A DNA stretch of 64,000 nt from assembly GCA_024742475.1 (NCBI GenBank), contig JANSYI010000011.1, forward strand, positions 124,001 to 188,000, in the 5' to 3' direction. This document shows, piece after piece, positions 46,504-56,198 of the stretch. The position numbers and the translations under genes were made by a program. Under the pieces are notes generated by a model, which saw only the letters and a list, made by a program, of their open reading frames with translations, ran no database searches and was not told where the DNA came from. The stretch is from a bacterium (lineage in GTDB: Bacteria > Myxococcota_A > Polyangia > Nannocystales > Nannocystaceae). Position 1 is the first letter of the stretch, and the number at the start of each line of letters is the position of its first letter.

Positions 46504-48123
46504 TCAGCGTCGCCCTGAGATCCTGCGCCACAGCCCTGCGGGCATGCGCCACAGCAAGTCGGCGCCCGGATACCCAAACGCGCGGAGGATCGCGGTGTAG
46601 ACCACGAACACCACCCCGATGACGGAGAACAACGCCGCGCCGAGCACGAGCTTGCCCGCCACGCCCGACCAGGGATTGAGCGCGCGCGCGAACTCGACGA
46701 GGAGCGTGCCCCCCCACGAGACGCCGCCGAGCACCGCCAGCCCGACGAGGAGCCCGCCGACGCGCCGAGCGGCCCCGGAGGCGTACATGGGGCCGAAGAA
46801 CCGGTGGAATGCGACGCGCAGGATGAGCACGTTGATGGTCGCGCCCAAGGCCGTGCCCAACGCGATGCCGGGCGCCCCCAGCTCGCGGAACGTCAGCGCG
46901 TTGAAGCCGACGTTGACCGCGACCCCCATCACCGACGCCACCAACGGTACCCGAGGCTTGTCGACAGCATAGAACGATGGAGCGAGGACCTTGACGAGGC
47001 TGTAGGGCGCCAGCCCGATCACGTACGACTGCAAGCAGAGCGCGATCGCGGCGACCTCGTCGGCCCCGGTCTCACCCATCTCGTAGACGAGCGAGCACAC
47101 CGGCTCGGCCAGGACCCAAAGGCCCACGGCGCTCGCGCCCGCGAGCATCCACGACGCCGCAGCGCTGTCCCCCGCCCGCGCCGCAATCTGCGACGCCTCG
47201 CCCTCGGCGGCGGCCTCGGACACGGACGTGGTGGTGACGGTGGCCAGCGCGACGCCGAAGACGCCCAGCGGCAGAAAGAAGAGCCGGAACGCATACGACA
47301 GCTGCGACACAGGACCATCGCCGAGCTGCCCGCTGAAGTGCGTGTTGATGATGACGTTGAGCTGCACCGCCGCGACGCCGACGACCGCGGGCCCCATCAG
47401 ACGCAGCACGCGCGCGATGCCGGGGTTGCCGATGAGCCCGCGAAGCCGCGGAAAGGGGCGCTGCTTCATGCGCCAAAGCGCGACGAGCTGCATGCCGGCC
47501 TGGGTCAGGCCCGCGACGAGCGTCCCCCCGGCCCATACGAGCACGCCCAGCTCCGCGTCGCCGCCGATCGCCCACACCAGCGCGCCCGCCGAGAGGGACA
47601 CGAGGTTGAACATCGCGGGGGCGAGCGCGGGCACCACGAAACGGCGGCGCGCGTTGAGCATGCCCATCCACACCGCAGCGAGCGACACCGTGCACAGCAA
47701 TGGCATCATCACGCGCGTGAGCTCGACGGTCAGCGCGAGCTTGTCGGGGTCCTCGATGCCCGAGATCAACGCGACGATCGGCTCGGCGAAGAACAGGCCC
47801 GCGCCGACCATCGTCCCGGTCAACACGACCATCGCGCCGAACATCAAGTCGCCCAGCCGCGCCGCCGCCTCCTCCCCCTCCTGCTTGAGCGTCGCGGTGA
47901 ACGTCGGGACGAACGCGGCCGTCAACGCTCCCTCGGCCAAGAGGTCCCGGAACAGATTGGGGATCCGAAACGCCGTGATGAACGCGTCGGCCACCGCACC
48001 CGCGCCGAACAACGCGGCGAAGACGACCTCCCGCGCCAGGCCCAGCAGCCGCGACCCAAAGATCGCGGCGCTCACGCGGCCAGACGCCGTCAGGTCTCGC
48101 GAGTCGGAGTCCGCCACACGCAT
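46504..48123 (-). CDS. murJ: lipid II flippase MurJ
   Basis: MurJ flips lipid II across the inner membrane for peptidoglycan assembly. The 539-residue product has about 14 helices and the family signatures REVVFAALFGAGAVADAFITAFRIPNLFRDLLAEGALTAAFVP near the N-terminus and LAPSFYAVDKPRVPLVASVMGVAVN in the second half. Arg residues in the first helices and the AFRIPNLFRDLLAEGA element are essential in E. coli MurJ. ATG 48123 was chosen over GTG 48162. Codon use and context are normal. Confidence 0.94.
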   Translation of the reverse strand: MRVADSDSRDLTASGRVSAAIFGSRLLGLAREVVFAALFGAGAVADAFITAFRIPNLFRDLLAEGALTAAFVPTFTATLKQEGEEAAARLGDLMFGAMVVLTGTMVGAGLFFAEPIVALISGIEDPDKLALTVELTRVMMPLLCTVSLAAVWMGMLNARRRFVVPALAPAMFNLVSLSAGALVWAIGGDAELGVLVWAGGTLVAGLTQAGMQLVALWRMKQRPFPRLRGLIGNPGIARVLRLMGPAVVGVAAVQLNVIINTHFSGQLGDGPVSQLSYAFRLFFLPLGVFGVALATVTTTSVSEAAAEGEASQIAARAGDSAAASWMLAGASAVGLWVLAEPVCSLVYEMGETGADEVAAIALCLQSYVIGLAPYSLVKVLAPSFYAVDKPRVPLVASVMGVAVNVGFNALTFRELGAPGIALGTALGATINVLILRVAFHRFFGPMYASGAARRVGGLLVGLAVLGGVSWGGTLLVEFARALNPWSGVAGKLVLGAALFSVIGVVFVVYTAILRAFGYPGADLLWRMPAGLWRRISGRR

Positions 48124-48204
48124 TGATCGCCTACGCGCGAGGCTTTGAGAAACTTTCCGCACAACCGCGGCGCGCGAACGCCGAGGCCGGGGTGAGCCCT
48201 GAGC

Positions 48205-48804
48205 TCAGAGACGGCCGCCGAAGCCGCCCTCGAGCAGCGCAAACGCTTCTTCGGCGAGGCTCAGGACGTTGATGTCGCCGCCCTTGTCGTGCCACACCCG
48301 GATGAGCGAGCGGAGCGCGCCGATCGTCGCGGCGGCAAACAGGTTGCCGATGCGCTGGCGCTCCTCCCCCGCGTCGGCCTGCACCACGGCGTCGGCGATC
48401 GCCGATTCCCACGCCCGATAGACCTCGAGCTCGGCCGCGAGCAGCGTCGGGGAGGCGTCGATGAACTTCTGGCGCGCGAGCTCCTCGTCCGCGTTGGCGA
48501 CCAAGACCTCCCCCACCGCAAGGAGCGCGCCGCGGACGGCAGGCAGAGCCCCCTCCTGCGCGCACCGCTCCCCGAGCAGCTTGCGGAACGCTTCGACGCG
48601 CTGCTCCGACCGCGGGAAGGCGATTGCCTCCTTGGACGGAAAGTAGCGAAAGAACGTCCGCCGAGAGACGCCGGCTCGCTCGGCGATCTGGTCGACGGTC
48701 GTGCCATCGAAGCCTTGGGTTCCAAAGAGTGCGTCGGCGGATTGCACGAGGGCCTCGCGGACCTCGGCTTTCTTCTGCTCGCGTCGGGACAAGGGTGCGT
48801 CCAT
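48205..48804 (-). CDS. TetR family transcriptional regulator
   Basis: The 199-residue protein has a TetR DNA-binding domain at residues 12-58 (KAEVREALVQSADALFGTQG, TVDQIAERAGVSRRTFFRYFPSKEA) and a C-terminal helical ligand domain (ARQKFIDASPTLLAAELEVYRAWES). The RRTFFRYFPSKE recognition helix is of the AcrR/MftR-like subgroup. It lies 81 nt upstream of murJ, on the same strand, and just downstream of truA. The target genes are not evident. Confidence 0.92.
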   Translation of the reverse strand: MDAPLSRREQKKAEVREALVQSADALFGTQGFDGTTVDQIAERAGVSRRTFFRYFPSKEAIAFPRSEQRVEAFRKLLGERCAQEGALPAVRGALLAVGEVLVANADEELARQKFIDASPTLLAAELEVYRAWESAIADAVVQADAGEERQRIGNLFAAATIGALRSLIRVWHDKGGDINVLSLAEEAFALLEGGFGGRL

Positions 48805-48839
48805 GTCGCGGGCCAGGGTCGGCCCCGAAATGTCGCGTG

Positions 48840-49706
48840 TCAACAGGCGTCTGGAACGTTGGTCCGCCAACGAACCTCGACCAGTTGCAAACCAGATGCA
48901 GGTGCCGTCATCCCGGCCTTGGTGCGGTCGGGATCCTTCAACAGCGCCTCGACAGACTCTACAGGCCGTCTTCCGAGCCCGATCTCGACGAGCGTACCGA
49001 CCATGATGCGGACCATGTTCATCAAGAACGCCTGTCCCCAAACATGAACCTCCAACCAGTCGGGCCCCCACGACGACGCTGGACCGGGCTCGGGTTCGCC
49101 CGTTCGGACCCGCGCGTCGAGACGCCCAACATCGCTCATCGGGCCGAAGGCGCTGGCGCCGTGGGTGATCTCCACCCGCTCGATGGTGCGCTCGGTGGTC
49201 TTGGATTGGCAGGCGGACGCCCGAAAGCTCCCAAAGTCGTGCGTGCCCCGGAATGAAGCTGCGGCCGCCTGCATGGGCCGAGGGTCGAGACGGCGGCCCA
49301 GATGCCACTCGTGTCGCCGCATGAGTGGATCGCGGACTTCGGTACATCGGATTCGGTATCGGTAGTACTTCCCCTCACTGCCTCGCCGCACGTCGATCGG
49401 GCCCGATTCCTCCCATGCTGCGACGACCACCACGTCGTGTGGAAGCTTGGCGTTCAACCCTCGTACGAGGCCCGGCATGGGGATGTGTGCCGGCGGCTCG
49501 AAGGCGACCAGCTGACCCGTCGCGTGCACCCCCGCGTCGGTCCGCGAGGCGGCTCTCGAGGCGACATCCGTCTTGTACAGCGCCGCGAGAGCCTTCTCGA
49601 GCTCCCCTTGCACCGTCCGGATCTCGGTCCCATCGGGCCGTGGCTTCTGCCCGGCATACCCGTGGAACTCGGAGCCTTCGTAGCCGACGCGTAGAAGCAC
49701 GCTCAC
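48840..49706 (-). CDS. truA: tRNA pseudouridine(38-40) synthase
   Basis: TruA modifies uridines 38-40 of the anticodon arm. The 288-residue product has LLRVGYEGSEFHGYAGQ at its start, the catalytic Asp in ASRTDAGVHATGQLVAF, YYRYRIRCTEVRDPLMRRHEWHL, GTHDFGSFRA, and VHVWGQAFLMNMVRIMVGTLVEIG near the C-terminus, all TruA hallmarks. An insert of about 25 residues (DVGRLDARVRTGEPEPG) lies before the last core strand. The GTG start is at 49706. Confidence 0.93.
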   Translation of the reverse strand: MSVLLRVGYEGSEFHGYAGQKPRPDGTEIRTVQGELEKALAALYKTDVASRAASRTDAGVHATGQLVAFEPPAHIPMPGLVRGLNAKLPHDVVVVAAWEESGPIDVRRGSEGKYYRYRIRCTEVRDPLMRRHEWHLGRRLDPRPMQAAAASFRGTHDFGSFRASACQSKTTERTIERVEITHGASAFGPMSDVGRLDARVRTGEPEPGPASSWGPDWLEVHVWGQAFLMNMVRIMVGTLVEIGLGRRPVESVEALLKDPDRTKAGMTAPASGLQLVEVRWRTNVPDAC

Positions 49707-49798
49707 CGCTGCAGCATACGCTACGCGGGCCAGAACTCCCGCAGACCGCGCCCAGGCACCTCGGCCCCCGACAGTGATAGCCTGCGCCGCTTCTTCCC

Positions 49799-50986
49799 AT
49801 GCACAAGGTTCTCATCATCGGAGCGGGTGGCGTCGGCGGTGTCGTCACCCATAAGTGCGCTCAAAACCCCGACGTCTTCGGGGAGATCTTGCTGGCGAGC
49901 CGGACCAAGAGCCGCTGCGACGCGATCGCAGACTCGGTGAAGTCGCTGACCGGGCGCGACATCGAGACCGCGGCGGTCGACGCCGACGACGTGCCGCAAA
50001 CCGTGGCGCTGCTCGAGAAGTACCGGCCCGAGCTCGTCATCAACGTCGCCCTGCCCTACCAAGATCTTCCGATCATGGACGCGTGCCTCGAGGCGGGCGT
50101 CCACTACCTCGACACGGCCAACTACGAGCCGCGCGACGAGGCGAAGTTCGAATACAAGTGGCAGTGGGCCTACCGCGAGCGGTTCGAGAAGGCCGGCTTG
50201 ATGGCGCTGCTCGGATCGGGCTTCGACCCGGGCGTGACCAACGTCTTTTGCGCCCACGCGCGCGACAACCTGTTCGACAGCATCGAGACGATCGACATCC
50301 TCGACTGCAACGGGGGGGACCACGGGCACCCGTTCGCCACCAACTTCAACCCCGAGATCAACATCCGGGAGATCACCCAGAAGGGCAAGTACTGGGAGCG
50401 GGGCGAGTGGAAGGAGATCGAGGCGATGTCGCAGAGCATGGACTTCGACTTCCCCGAGGTCGGCGTCCGAAAGGCGTTCTTGCTGTATCACGAGGAGCTC
50501 GAATCCCTCGTCCAGCACGTCCCTGGGCTGCAGCGCATCCGCTTTTGGATGACGTTCGGCGAATCGTATCTCAAGCACCTCGAGGTCCTGCAGAACGTCG
50601 GCATGACCAGCATCGAGCCCGTCATGTTCCAGGGTCGCGAAATCGTCCCGATCGAGTTTCTCAAGGCGCTGTTGCCCGACCCCGCGAGCCTGGCCGAGAA
50701 CTACACCGGCAAGACGTCGATCGGCTGCCTGGTCAAGGGCAAGAAGGACGGCGCCGACAAGACGGTGTTCATCTACAACACCTGCGACCACGCCGAGACC
50801 TACAAGGAGGTCCGCGCCCAGGCCGTCTCGTACACCACCGGAGTCCCCGCGTCGGTCGGCGCCGAGATGATGCTGACCGGAGCGTGGAAGAAGCCCGGCG
50901 TGTGGCACATGGAGCAGTTCGACTCCGCGCCGTTCCTAAAGCGCCTCGGGGAGTCCGGGCTGCCCTGGCACGTCAAGGAGATGTGA
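49799..50986 (+). CDS. carboxynorspermidine dehydrogenase (saccharopine dehydrogenase-like)
   Basis: CANSDH condenses L-aspartate semialdehyde with diaminopropane or putrescine to give carboxynorspermidine or carboxyspermidine, using NADPH. The 395-residue product has Rossmann MHKVLIIGAGGVGGVVTHKCA, SRTKSRCDAIADSVK, PYQDLPIMDACLEAGVHYLDTANYEP and GFDPGVTNVFCAHA, as in the bacterial Lys9-like group. The C-terminus ends GAWKKPGVWHMEQFDSAPFL. It is followed after 4 nt by the decarboxylase gene, so the pair forms a two-gene polyamine operon. Confidence 0.92.
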   Translation: MHKVLIIGAGGVGGVVTHKCAQNPDVFGEILLASRTKSRCDAIADSVKSLTGRDIETAAVDADDVPQTVALLEKYRPELVINVALPYQDLPIMDACLEAGVHYLDTANYEPRDEAKFEYKWQWAYRERFEKAGLMALLGSGFDPGVTNVFCAHARDNLFDSIETIDILDCNGGDHGHPFATNFNPEINIREITQKGKYWERGEWKEIEAMSQSMDFDFPEVGVRKAFLLYHEELESLVQHVPGLQRIRFWMTFGESYLKHLEVLQNVGMTSIEPVMFQGREIVPIEFLKALLPDPASLAENYTGKTSIGCLVKGKKDGADKTVFIYNTCDHAETYKEVRAQAVSYTTGVPASVGAEMMLTGAWKKPGVWHMEQFDSAPFLKRLGESGLPWHVKEM

Positions 50987-50990
50987 GCCG

Positions 50991-52151
<1,161 letters not shown>

Positions 52152-52167
52152 CGGGAGTCGACGACGC

Positions 52168-52416
52168 TCACTGAGCCTCCACGAGGGTGTGGCTGTCGGC
52201 CGCGGACAGGTCGAGGTCGTAGACGCTAGCCAACGTCGCGATCCGCTCCAGCGAATCGGACGAGAACGCGCACTTGCCCTCGAACGCGTGCAGCACGATG
52301 CCCTCGAGCAGGTCGCCCAAGGAGATGTCGTGATACTCCGCGACCGCCTTGAGCACCTTGACCAGCCGCCTTTCCATGCGGACACCCGTCTGAACGCGTT
52401 CGATTTGCGGCGGCAT
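52168..52416 (-). CDS. small ribbon-helix-helix-like protein
   Basis: The 82-residue product begins with a short β-strand (ERVQTGVRMERRLVKVLKA) and two helices (KAVAEYHDISLGDLLEGIVLHAF). This is the MetJ/Arc-type ribbon-helix-helix layout used by small repressors and antitoxins. No toxin gene adjoins it. A TGTTACC/GGTAACA palindrome begins 8 nt upstream of its ATG, which suggests autoregulation. The C-terminal extension (ERIATLASVYDLDLSAADSH) has no known match. Also possible: a CopG-type plasmid-control relative. Confidence 0.68.
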   Translation of the reverse strand: MPPQIERVQTGVRMERRLVKVLKAVAEYHDISLGDLLEGIVLHAFEGKCAFSSDSLERIATLASVYDLDLSAADSHTLVEAQ

Positions 52417-52423
52417 CGCCCAT

Positions 52424-52447
52424 TGTTACCACGGTAACATGATAACA
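52424..52447. promoter_or_regulatory. operator-like repeats upstream of the RHH gene
   Basis: TGTTACC (52424-52430), spacer AC, GGTAACA (52433-52439), then a further half-site GATAACA (52441-52447) in direct orientation. Ribbon-helix-helix repressors often bind such closely repeated half-sites cooperatively. The block is AT-richer than its surroundings and also contains a possible TTGTTA/TAACAA promoter-like pair on both strands. It lies between two divergent genes. Confidence 0.55.
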
Positions 52448-52491
52448 AGAGCGTTTGGTCGGGGCCTATGTCAGAGCCTAAACTCACAGCG

Positions 52492-53172
52492 ATGACGCGC
52501 TCGTCCCTCGTACTCGCGCTGAGCCTCGCTGTGTCGTCGAGCTTCGGCTGCACGGAGTTCGTCGGCGCCGAAGAGACGGCAGGCGAGAGCGGCGGGGGAT
52601 CCGACACGACGAGCACGACGTCACCGGAGCCGACGACGGCGTCCGATCCAAGCGTCGAGACGGCGTCCGCCTCCGGGACGGGCACCGACGCCGCGACTGG
52701 CTCGAGTGGCGAGGCGACCGCGAGCGGCACGTCGGACCCGACGGTCGAGCCGACGACCGCGGGTGGGACGACCGGCGGCTCCGGCTCGATGACGACCGGT
52801 GGACCCGAGCCCAGCTCGACCTCGGATGAGGCGTCCAACTCCAGCTCCAGCTCCAGCTCCGGCGAAGAGGGATCAGACGAGGGCGAGAGCGAGAGCGAGG
52901 GCGAGGGCGAAGGCGACGACCTGCTCGGCATGGCCTGCGAAGCCGACGACGACTGTGACCTCGACGCGAGCCAGGTGTGTTGCACCGAGCCGCAGTGCCT
53001 CGTTACGTGCATGGTGCCGTGCGATAGCGAGGGCGACTGCCCGATCGACGGGATGGGCTGCGAGCACGGTCACTGCCTCTTCCCCTGCGACAACGACGAC
53101 GCGGACTGCGAAGACTGGCCCGGATACACCTGCCAGCACGGCGGAATGTTCTGCGAGAACGACCCGCCGTAG
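52492..53172 (+). CDS. lipoprotein with long acidic Ser/Thr linker and Cys-rich end
   Basis: The 226-residue lipoprotein (signal RSSLVLALSLAVSSSFGC) has a linker of more than 100 residues of Thr/Ser/Gly, then Ser and Glu-Gly runs (SSSSSSSGEEGSDEGES type). The last 80 residues contain Cys-rich EGF/disulfide-like units (CEADDDCDLDASQVCCTEPQ, CVDE-like pairs, GCEHGHCLFPCDNDDADCED). ATG 52492 is chosen for the signal peptide; the ATG at 52468 would add a short tail. It is divergent from the RHH gene and may be controlled by the same operator. Confidence 0.72.
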   Translation: MTRSSLVLALSLAVSSSFGCTEFVGAEETAGESGGGSDTTSTTSPEPTTASDPSVETASASGTGTDAATGSSGEATASGTSDPTVEPTTAGGTTGGSGSMTTGGPEPSSTSDEASNSSSSSSSGEEGSDEGESESEGEGEGDDLLGMACEADDDCDLDASQVCCTEPQCLVTCMVPCDSEGDCPIDGMGCEHGHCLFPCDNDDADCEDWPGYTCQHGGMFCENDPP

Positions 53173-53190
53173 TCGAAATCGGCAGACTGC

Positions 53191-54669
53191 TCAGCGGCGC
53201 GCGGCCTTGAGACCGCGCCTCTGCGGGGCGATGTCGGCGCTGAAGCGCTCGAGGTCGCTCCCGTCGATGGGCATGCCGACCCGCGGCGCGCGAGCCTGAC
53301 CTTCGCCGGTCAGCTTGAGCGGGTCGATCGTCGAGAGCTGGCCGTCCCGCTCCACCCACAGCTCGAGTCGCAGTCGATCGTTGGGGGTGCGCCCGGAGTG
53401 TCCGGCCAACCCGACGACGTCTCCGGCCCGCAGCTGGGCGCCCTCGTCGATGTTGCCGATGAACCGCGCGAGGTGGCAGTAGCGGGCGATCGTCCCGTCG
53501 TGCAGCTGCAGGTCGAAGAACCGCCCCTCCTTGCGGGTCTCCCCCGCGGCCACGATGGTGCCGGCCCCAATCGCGACCAGCGGCGTGCCCTCGGGGAGCC
53601 GGTAGACCGAACCCAAGCGGCCCTCGATGATCTCGACCGACGGAGGGAGGAGACCTCTCGCGCCCCCATCGACCGAGAAATACGACACGGGGCTGCGGAG
53701 CATCGTCCGCTCGACGGGCTGGCCCTTGGCGTCGAAGAACGCGGCCTCCTGCCCCGGGGGCTTATAGCGGTAGTACGCAACGCGCCGGACCGCGCCTCGG
53801 AACGCGACGGCGAGCACCGCCCCGTAGCGATGGAAGCGGCGGCCGAGGTAGCGCTTCTCCACCATGACCTCGAGCTTGTCGTGCGGCCGCGCCTCGGTCA
53901 GGAAGTCGACGTCGCTCGCGAGCGTCTCGGCGAGCACGCCGGCGAGTTCGGGCTTCTCGCCAGCGGCGACGACGGCCGCGGCGAGATCGGCGTCGGCACC
54001 CAGCTCGAAGGAGAACACCTCGACGTCCGAGCGGTGCGGGTGCTGAAGGTTGCGGACCTCGAATCCGTCCTCGGCGCGACACGCCTGCAGCACGTGGCCC
54101 TCGGCCAGCTCGATCTCGAGCGCGTGTACGCCCCCGGACCGATCCGCGGCGATGCGCAAGGGTGCGCCGCTGCCACCGAGGAGCCCCAGGTCCACCTTCG
54201 AGCGCACCGCGGCTTCGAGCTCGTCGATGTGATCGCCGGGCGTGCCGAGGGAGAGCAGCGCGAGGCGGAGGGTTGCCGCGCCCTTGAGCGAGGTGTCGAG
54301 CCGCAGGAGGTCGTCCAACCCCTCGAAGACGCGGACCGGGTCGCCGCCGCACGCCGTCTGCGGTGCGTCGGCGCGGGGAGGCAGCGGCCCATCGCGCCCC
54401 TCGATCGAAGCGGCCTGCAGGGCACCCATCCCGCTGAAGAGCCCGTCCTCGTTCCACACGAAGACGTAGGCGTTCACCAGAGCGAGGACCGCCATCGCCA
54501 AGATCGTGCGGTTGCGGGTACGCCGCTGCTCGGGGTCGAGCGCTCGACGCTCCCGAGGTCGTCTCTTGCCCCCGGCCGCGTTGCGCCGGTTGTTGCCTCG
54601 CGACGGGCGAGCAGCCTTGGACCGCCGTGTGGGCGTCGTCTGGCGTCTCTTTGTGCGCGTTCGAGGCAC
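53191..54669 (-). CDS. LytM (M23)-like membrane protein with degenerate zinc site
   Basis: The 492-residue protein has a very basic cytoplasmic N-terminus (about 55 residues, Arg/Lys/Pro-rich), one membrane helix (TILAMAVLALVNAYVFVW) and a periplasmic region. The C-terminal domain resembles an M23 LytM barrel (LPEGTPLVAIGAGTIVAAGE, GTIARYCHLARFIGNIDEGAQLRAGDVVGLAGHSGRT, RLRLELWV). The canonical HxxxD ligands are missing (SVYRLPEGTP) and the HLHFE motif is replaced by RLRLEL, so zinc is unlikely to bind. Such inactive LytM proteins (EnvC, NlpD) activate amidases. Confidence 0.75.
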   Translation of the reverse strand: MPRTRTKRRQTTPTRRSKAARPSRGNNRRNAAGGKRRPRERRALDPEQRRTRNRTILAMAVLALVNAYVFVWNEDGLFSGMGALQAASIEGRDGPLPPRADAPQTACGGDPVRVFEGLDDLLRLDTSLKGAATLRLALLSLGTPGDHIDELEAAVRSKVDLGLLGGSGAPLRIAADRSGGVHALEIELAEGHVLQACRAEDGFEVRNLQHPHRSDVEVFSFELGADADLAAAVVAAGEKPELAGVLAETLASDVDFLTEARPHDKLEVMVEKRYLGRRFHRYGAVLAVAFRGAVRRVAYYRYKPPGQEAAFFDAKGQPVERTMLRSPVSYFSVDGGARGLLPPSVEIIEGRLGSVYRLPEGTPLVAIGAGTIVAAGETRKEGRFFDLQLHDGTIARYCHLARFIGNIDEGAQLRAGDVVGLAGHSGRTPNDRLRLELWVERDGQLSTIDPLKLTGEGQARAPRVGMPIDGSDLERFSADIAPQRRGLKAARR

Positions 54670-54780
54670 TGTACTCGCCCTTAGCAGACAGCCGCGAGAT
54701 CCCGAAAAAATCGAGCCCTCAGACGCCCCCCGCCGAGTGGGTGGGTTGCCACGGGCCCGGCCCGACCCACGCTGAGTCCC

Positions 54781-54948
54781 ATGAGCGAGCGTCAGGCCAA
54801 GACCGAGGCCCCTACGCCACCGCGCGACCGCGTCCCCTTCGAGGTCGAGGACCGCACGACCCCGCAGTATCAGGCGCTCCGCGCCGAGGCGTACCTGTTG
54901 CGCAAGTGGGTCGCCGCGCAGCGCGAAGCCGGATTGCGCCCCAACTGA
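54781..54948 (+). CDS. small conserved-looking protein, 55 residues
   Basis: A short open frame begins at ATG 54781 and ends at TGA 54946-54948. It encodes MSERQAKTEAP, then RDRVPFEVEDRTTPQYQALR, then an amphipathic helix (AEAYLLRKWVAAQREAGLRPN). Third positions are strongly G/C, as in neighbouring genes, which favours real coding. No domain is recognised. It lies 41 nt upstream of the dus gene on the same strand and could be cotranscribed. It is shorter than most automatic cut-offs. Confidence 0.55.
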   Translation: MSERQAKTEAPTPPRDRVPFEVEDRTTPQYQALRAEAYLLRKWVAAQREAGLRPN

Positions 54949-54989
54949 CGCGGGCTCGACCCTGCGGGGCGTGGTAGATCCCCCGGGCC

Positions 54990-56195
54990 ATGGACGCCGA
55001 GTACCGCAGCTCGATCAACGCGGATGTGCCCCCAGCCCGCGAGGGTGAGTTCGACGCCATCGAGCTTGGGCCCATGCGCGTGTGGCCGCCCGTGGTGCTT
55101 GCTCCGATGGCGGGCGTGACCAACTACCCCTTCCGCTCGATCTGCCGCCGGTTCCTCGGGGGTGTCGACGAGGGCGCGGTCCGCGGGCTCTACGTCAGCG
55201 AGATGATCACCGCCCGCCCGCTGGTGATGGGCAACCGCAAGACGCTCAAGCTCGCCGACTTCGGCGACGACGAGACGCCGCGGAGCCTCCAGCTCTACGG
55301 GGTCGACCCCCACTTCGTGTCCGAGGCGGTCAAGCGCCTCGTCGGCGAGGGGCGCGTCGACCACATCGACATGAACTTCGGCTGCCCAGTCCGCAAGGTC
55401 ACGAGCAAGGGCGGAGGCGCGGCCATCCCGGTCAAGCCCAAGCTCCTGCGCAGCATCGTCCGCGCGGCGGTGCAGGCCAGCGAAGACATTCCGGTGACCA
55501 TCAAGTTTCGGATGGGCATCAACGAGCAGTACATGAGCTTTCTCGACGCAGGCCGCATCGGAGAGGGCGAAGGCTGCGCCGCGGTGGCGCTGCACGCCCG
55601 CACGGCGGCGCAGCTGTACGACGGAACCGCGCGGTGGGAGGCGATCGCCGAGCTCAAGCAGGCCGTCACCACCATCCCCGTGCTCGGCAACGGCGACATC
55701 TGGGAGGCCGAGGATGCGCTCCGCATGATGCGAATGACCGGCTGTGATGGCGTGGTCGTCGGTCGCGGGTGCCTCGGCCGCCCCTGGCTCTTCCGCGACC
55801 TCGCCGAGGTCTTCGACGGACGCGAGCCCCCCAACCCCCCGCGACTGGGGGAGATCGTACATATCATGCTCGAGCACGTGCAGCGCCTCATCGCCTGGTT
55901 CGACGAGAACACCGGCGTTCGCATGTTCCGCAAGCACGCCACCTGGTACACGAAGGGCTTTCGCGGCAGCGCGGCGCTTCGCAACGAGATCATGCAGGCC
56001 TCGACGCTGGAGCAGCTTCGCAGCGTCCTCGCGCGCCTGCCCTCGGACGAGCCCTTCCCGCCCCGCTCCATGCGGGTGCCTCGAGGCAAGACCGCAGGCA
56101 CCCAAAAGGTCGTCCTTCCCGACGGCTTCCTCGACGACCTCGACGACGCAACACCGCCGTGTGCCGACGCGGCCGCGCTCGCCTCGGGAGGCTGA
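54990..56195 (+). CDS. dus: tRNA-dihydrouridine synthase
   Basis: Dus enzymes reduce uridine to dihydrouridine in tRNA with FMN and NADPH. The 401-residue product has the TIM-barrel hallmark VVLAPMAGVTNYPFRSICRR, MITARPLVMG, the SLQLYG flavin strand, HIDMNFGCPVRKVTSKGGGAA with the catalytic Cys, IPVTIKFRMG, and IPVLGNGDIWEAEDALRMM with GCDGVVVGRGCLGRPWLF. The tail after about residue 330 is longer than usual and may bind RNA. The next gene starts 3 nt after its stop. Confidence 0.95.
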   Translation: MDAEYRSSINADVPPAREGEFDAIELGPMRVWPPVVLAPMAGVTNYPFRSICRRFLGGVDEGAVRGLYVSEMITARPLVMGNRKTLKLADFGDDETPRSLQLYGVDPHFVSEAVKRLVGEGRVDHIDMNFGCPVRKVTSKGGGAAIPVKPKLLRSIVRAAVQASEDIPVTIKFRMGINEQYMSFLDAGRIGEGEGCAAVALHARTAAQLYDGTARWEAIAELKQAVTTIPVLGNGDIWEAEDALRMMRMTGCDGVVVGRGCLGRPWLFRDLAEVFDGREPPNPPRLGEIVHIMLEHVQRLIAWFDENTGVRMFRKHATWYTKGFRGSAALRNEIMQASTLEQLRSVLARLPSDEPFPPRSMRVPRGKTAGTQKVVLPDGFLDDLDDATPPCADAAALASGG

Positions 56196-56198
56196 ACC

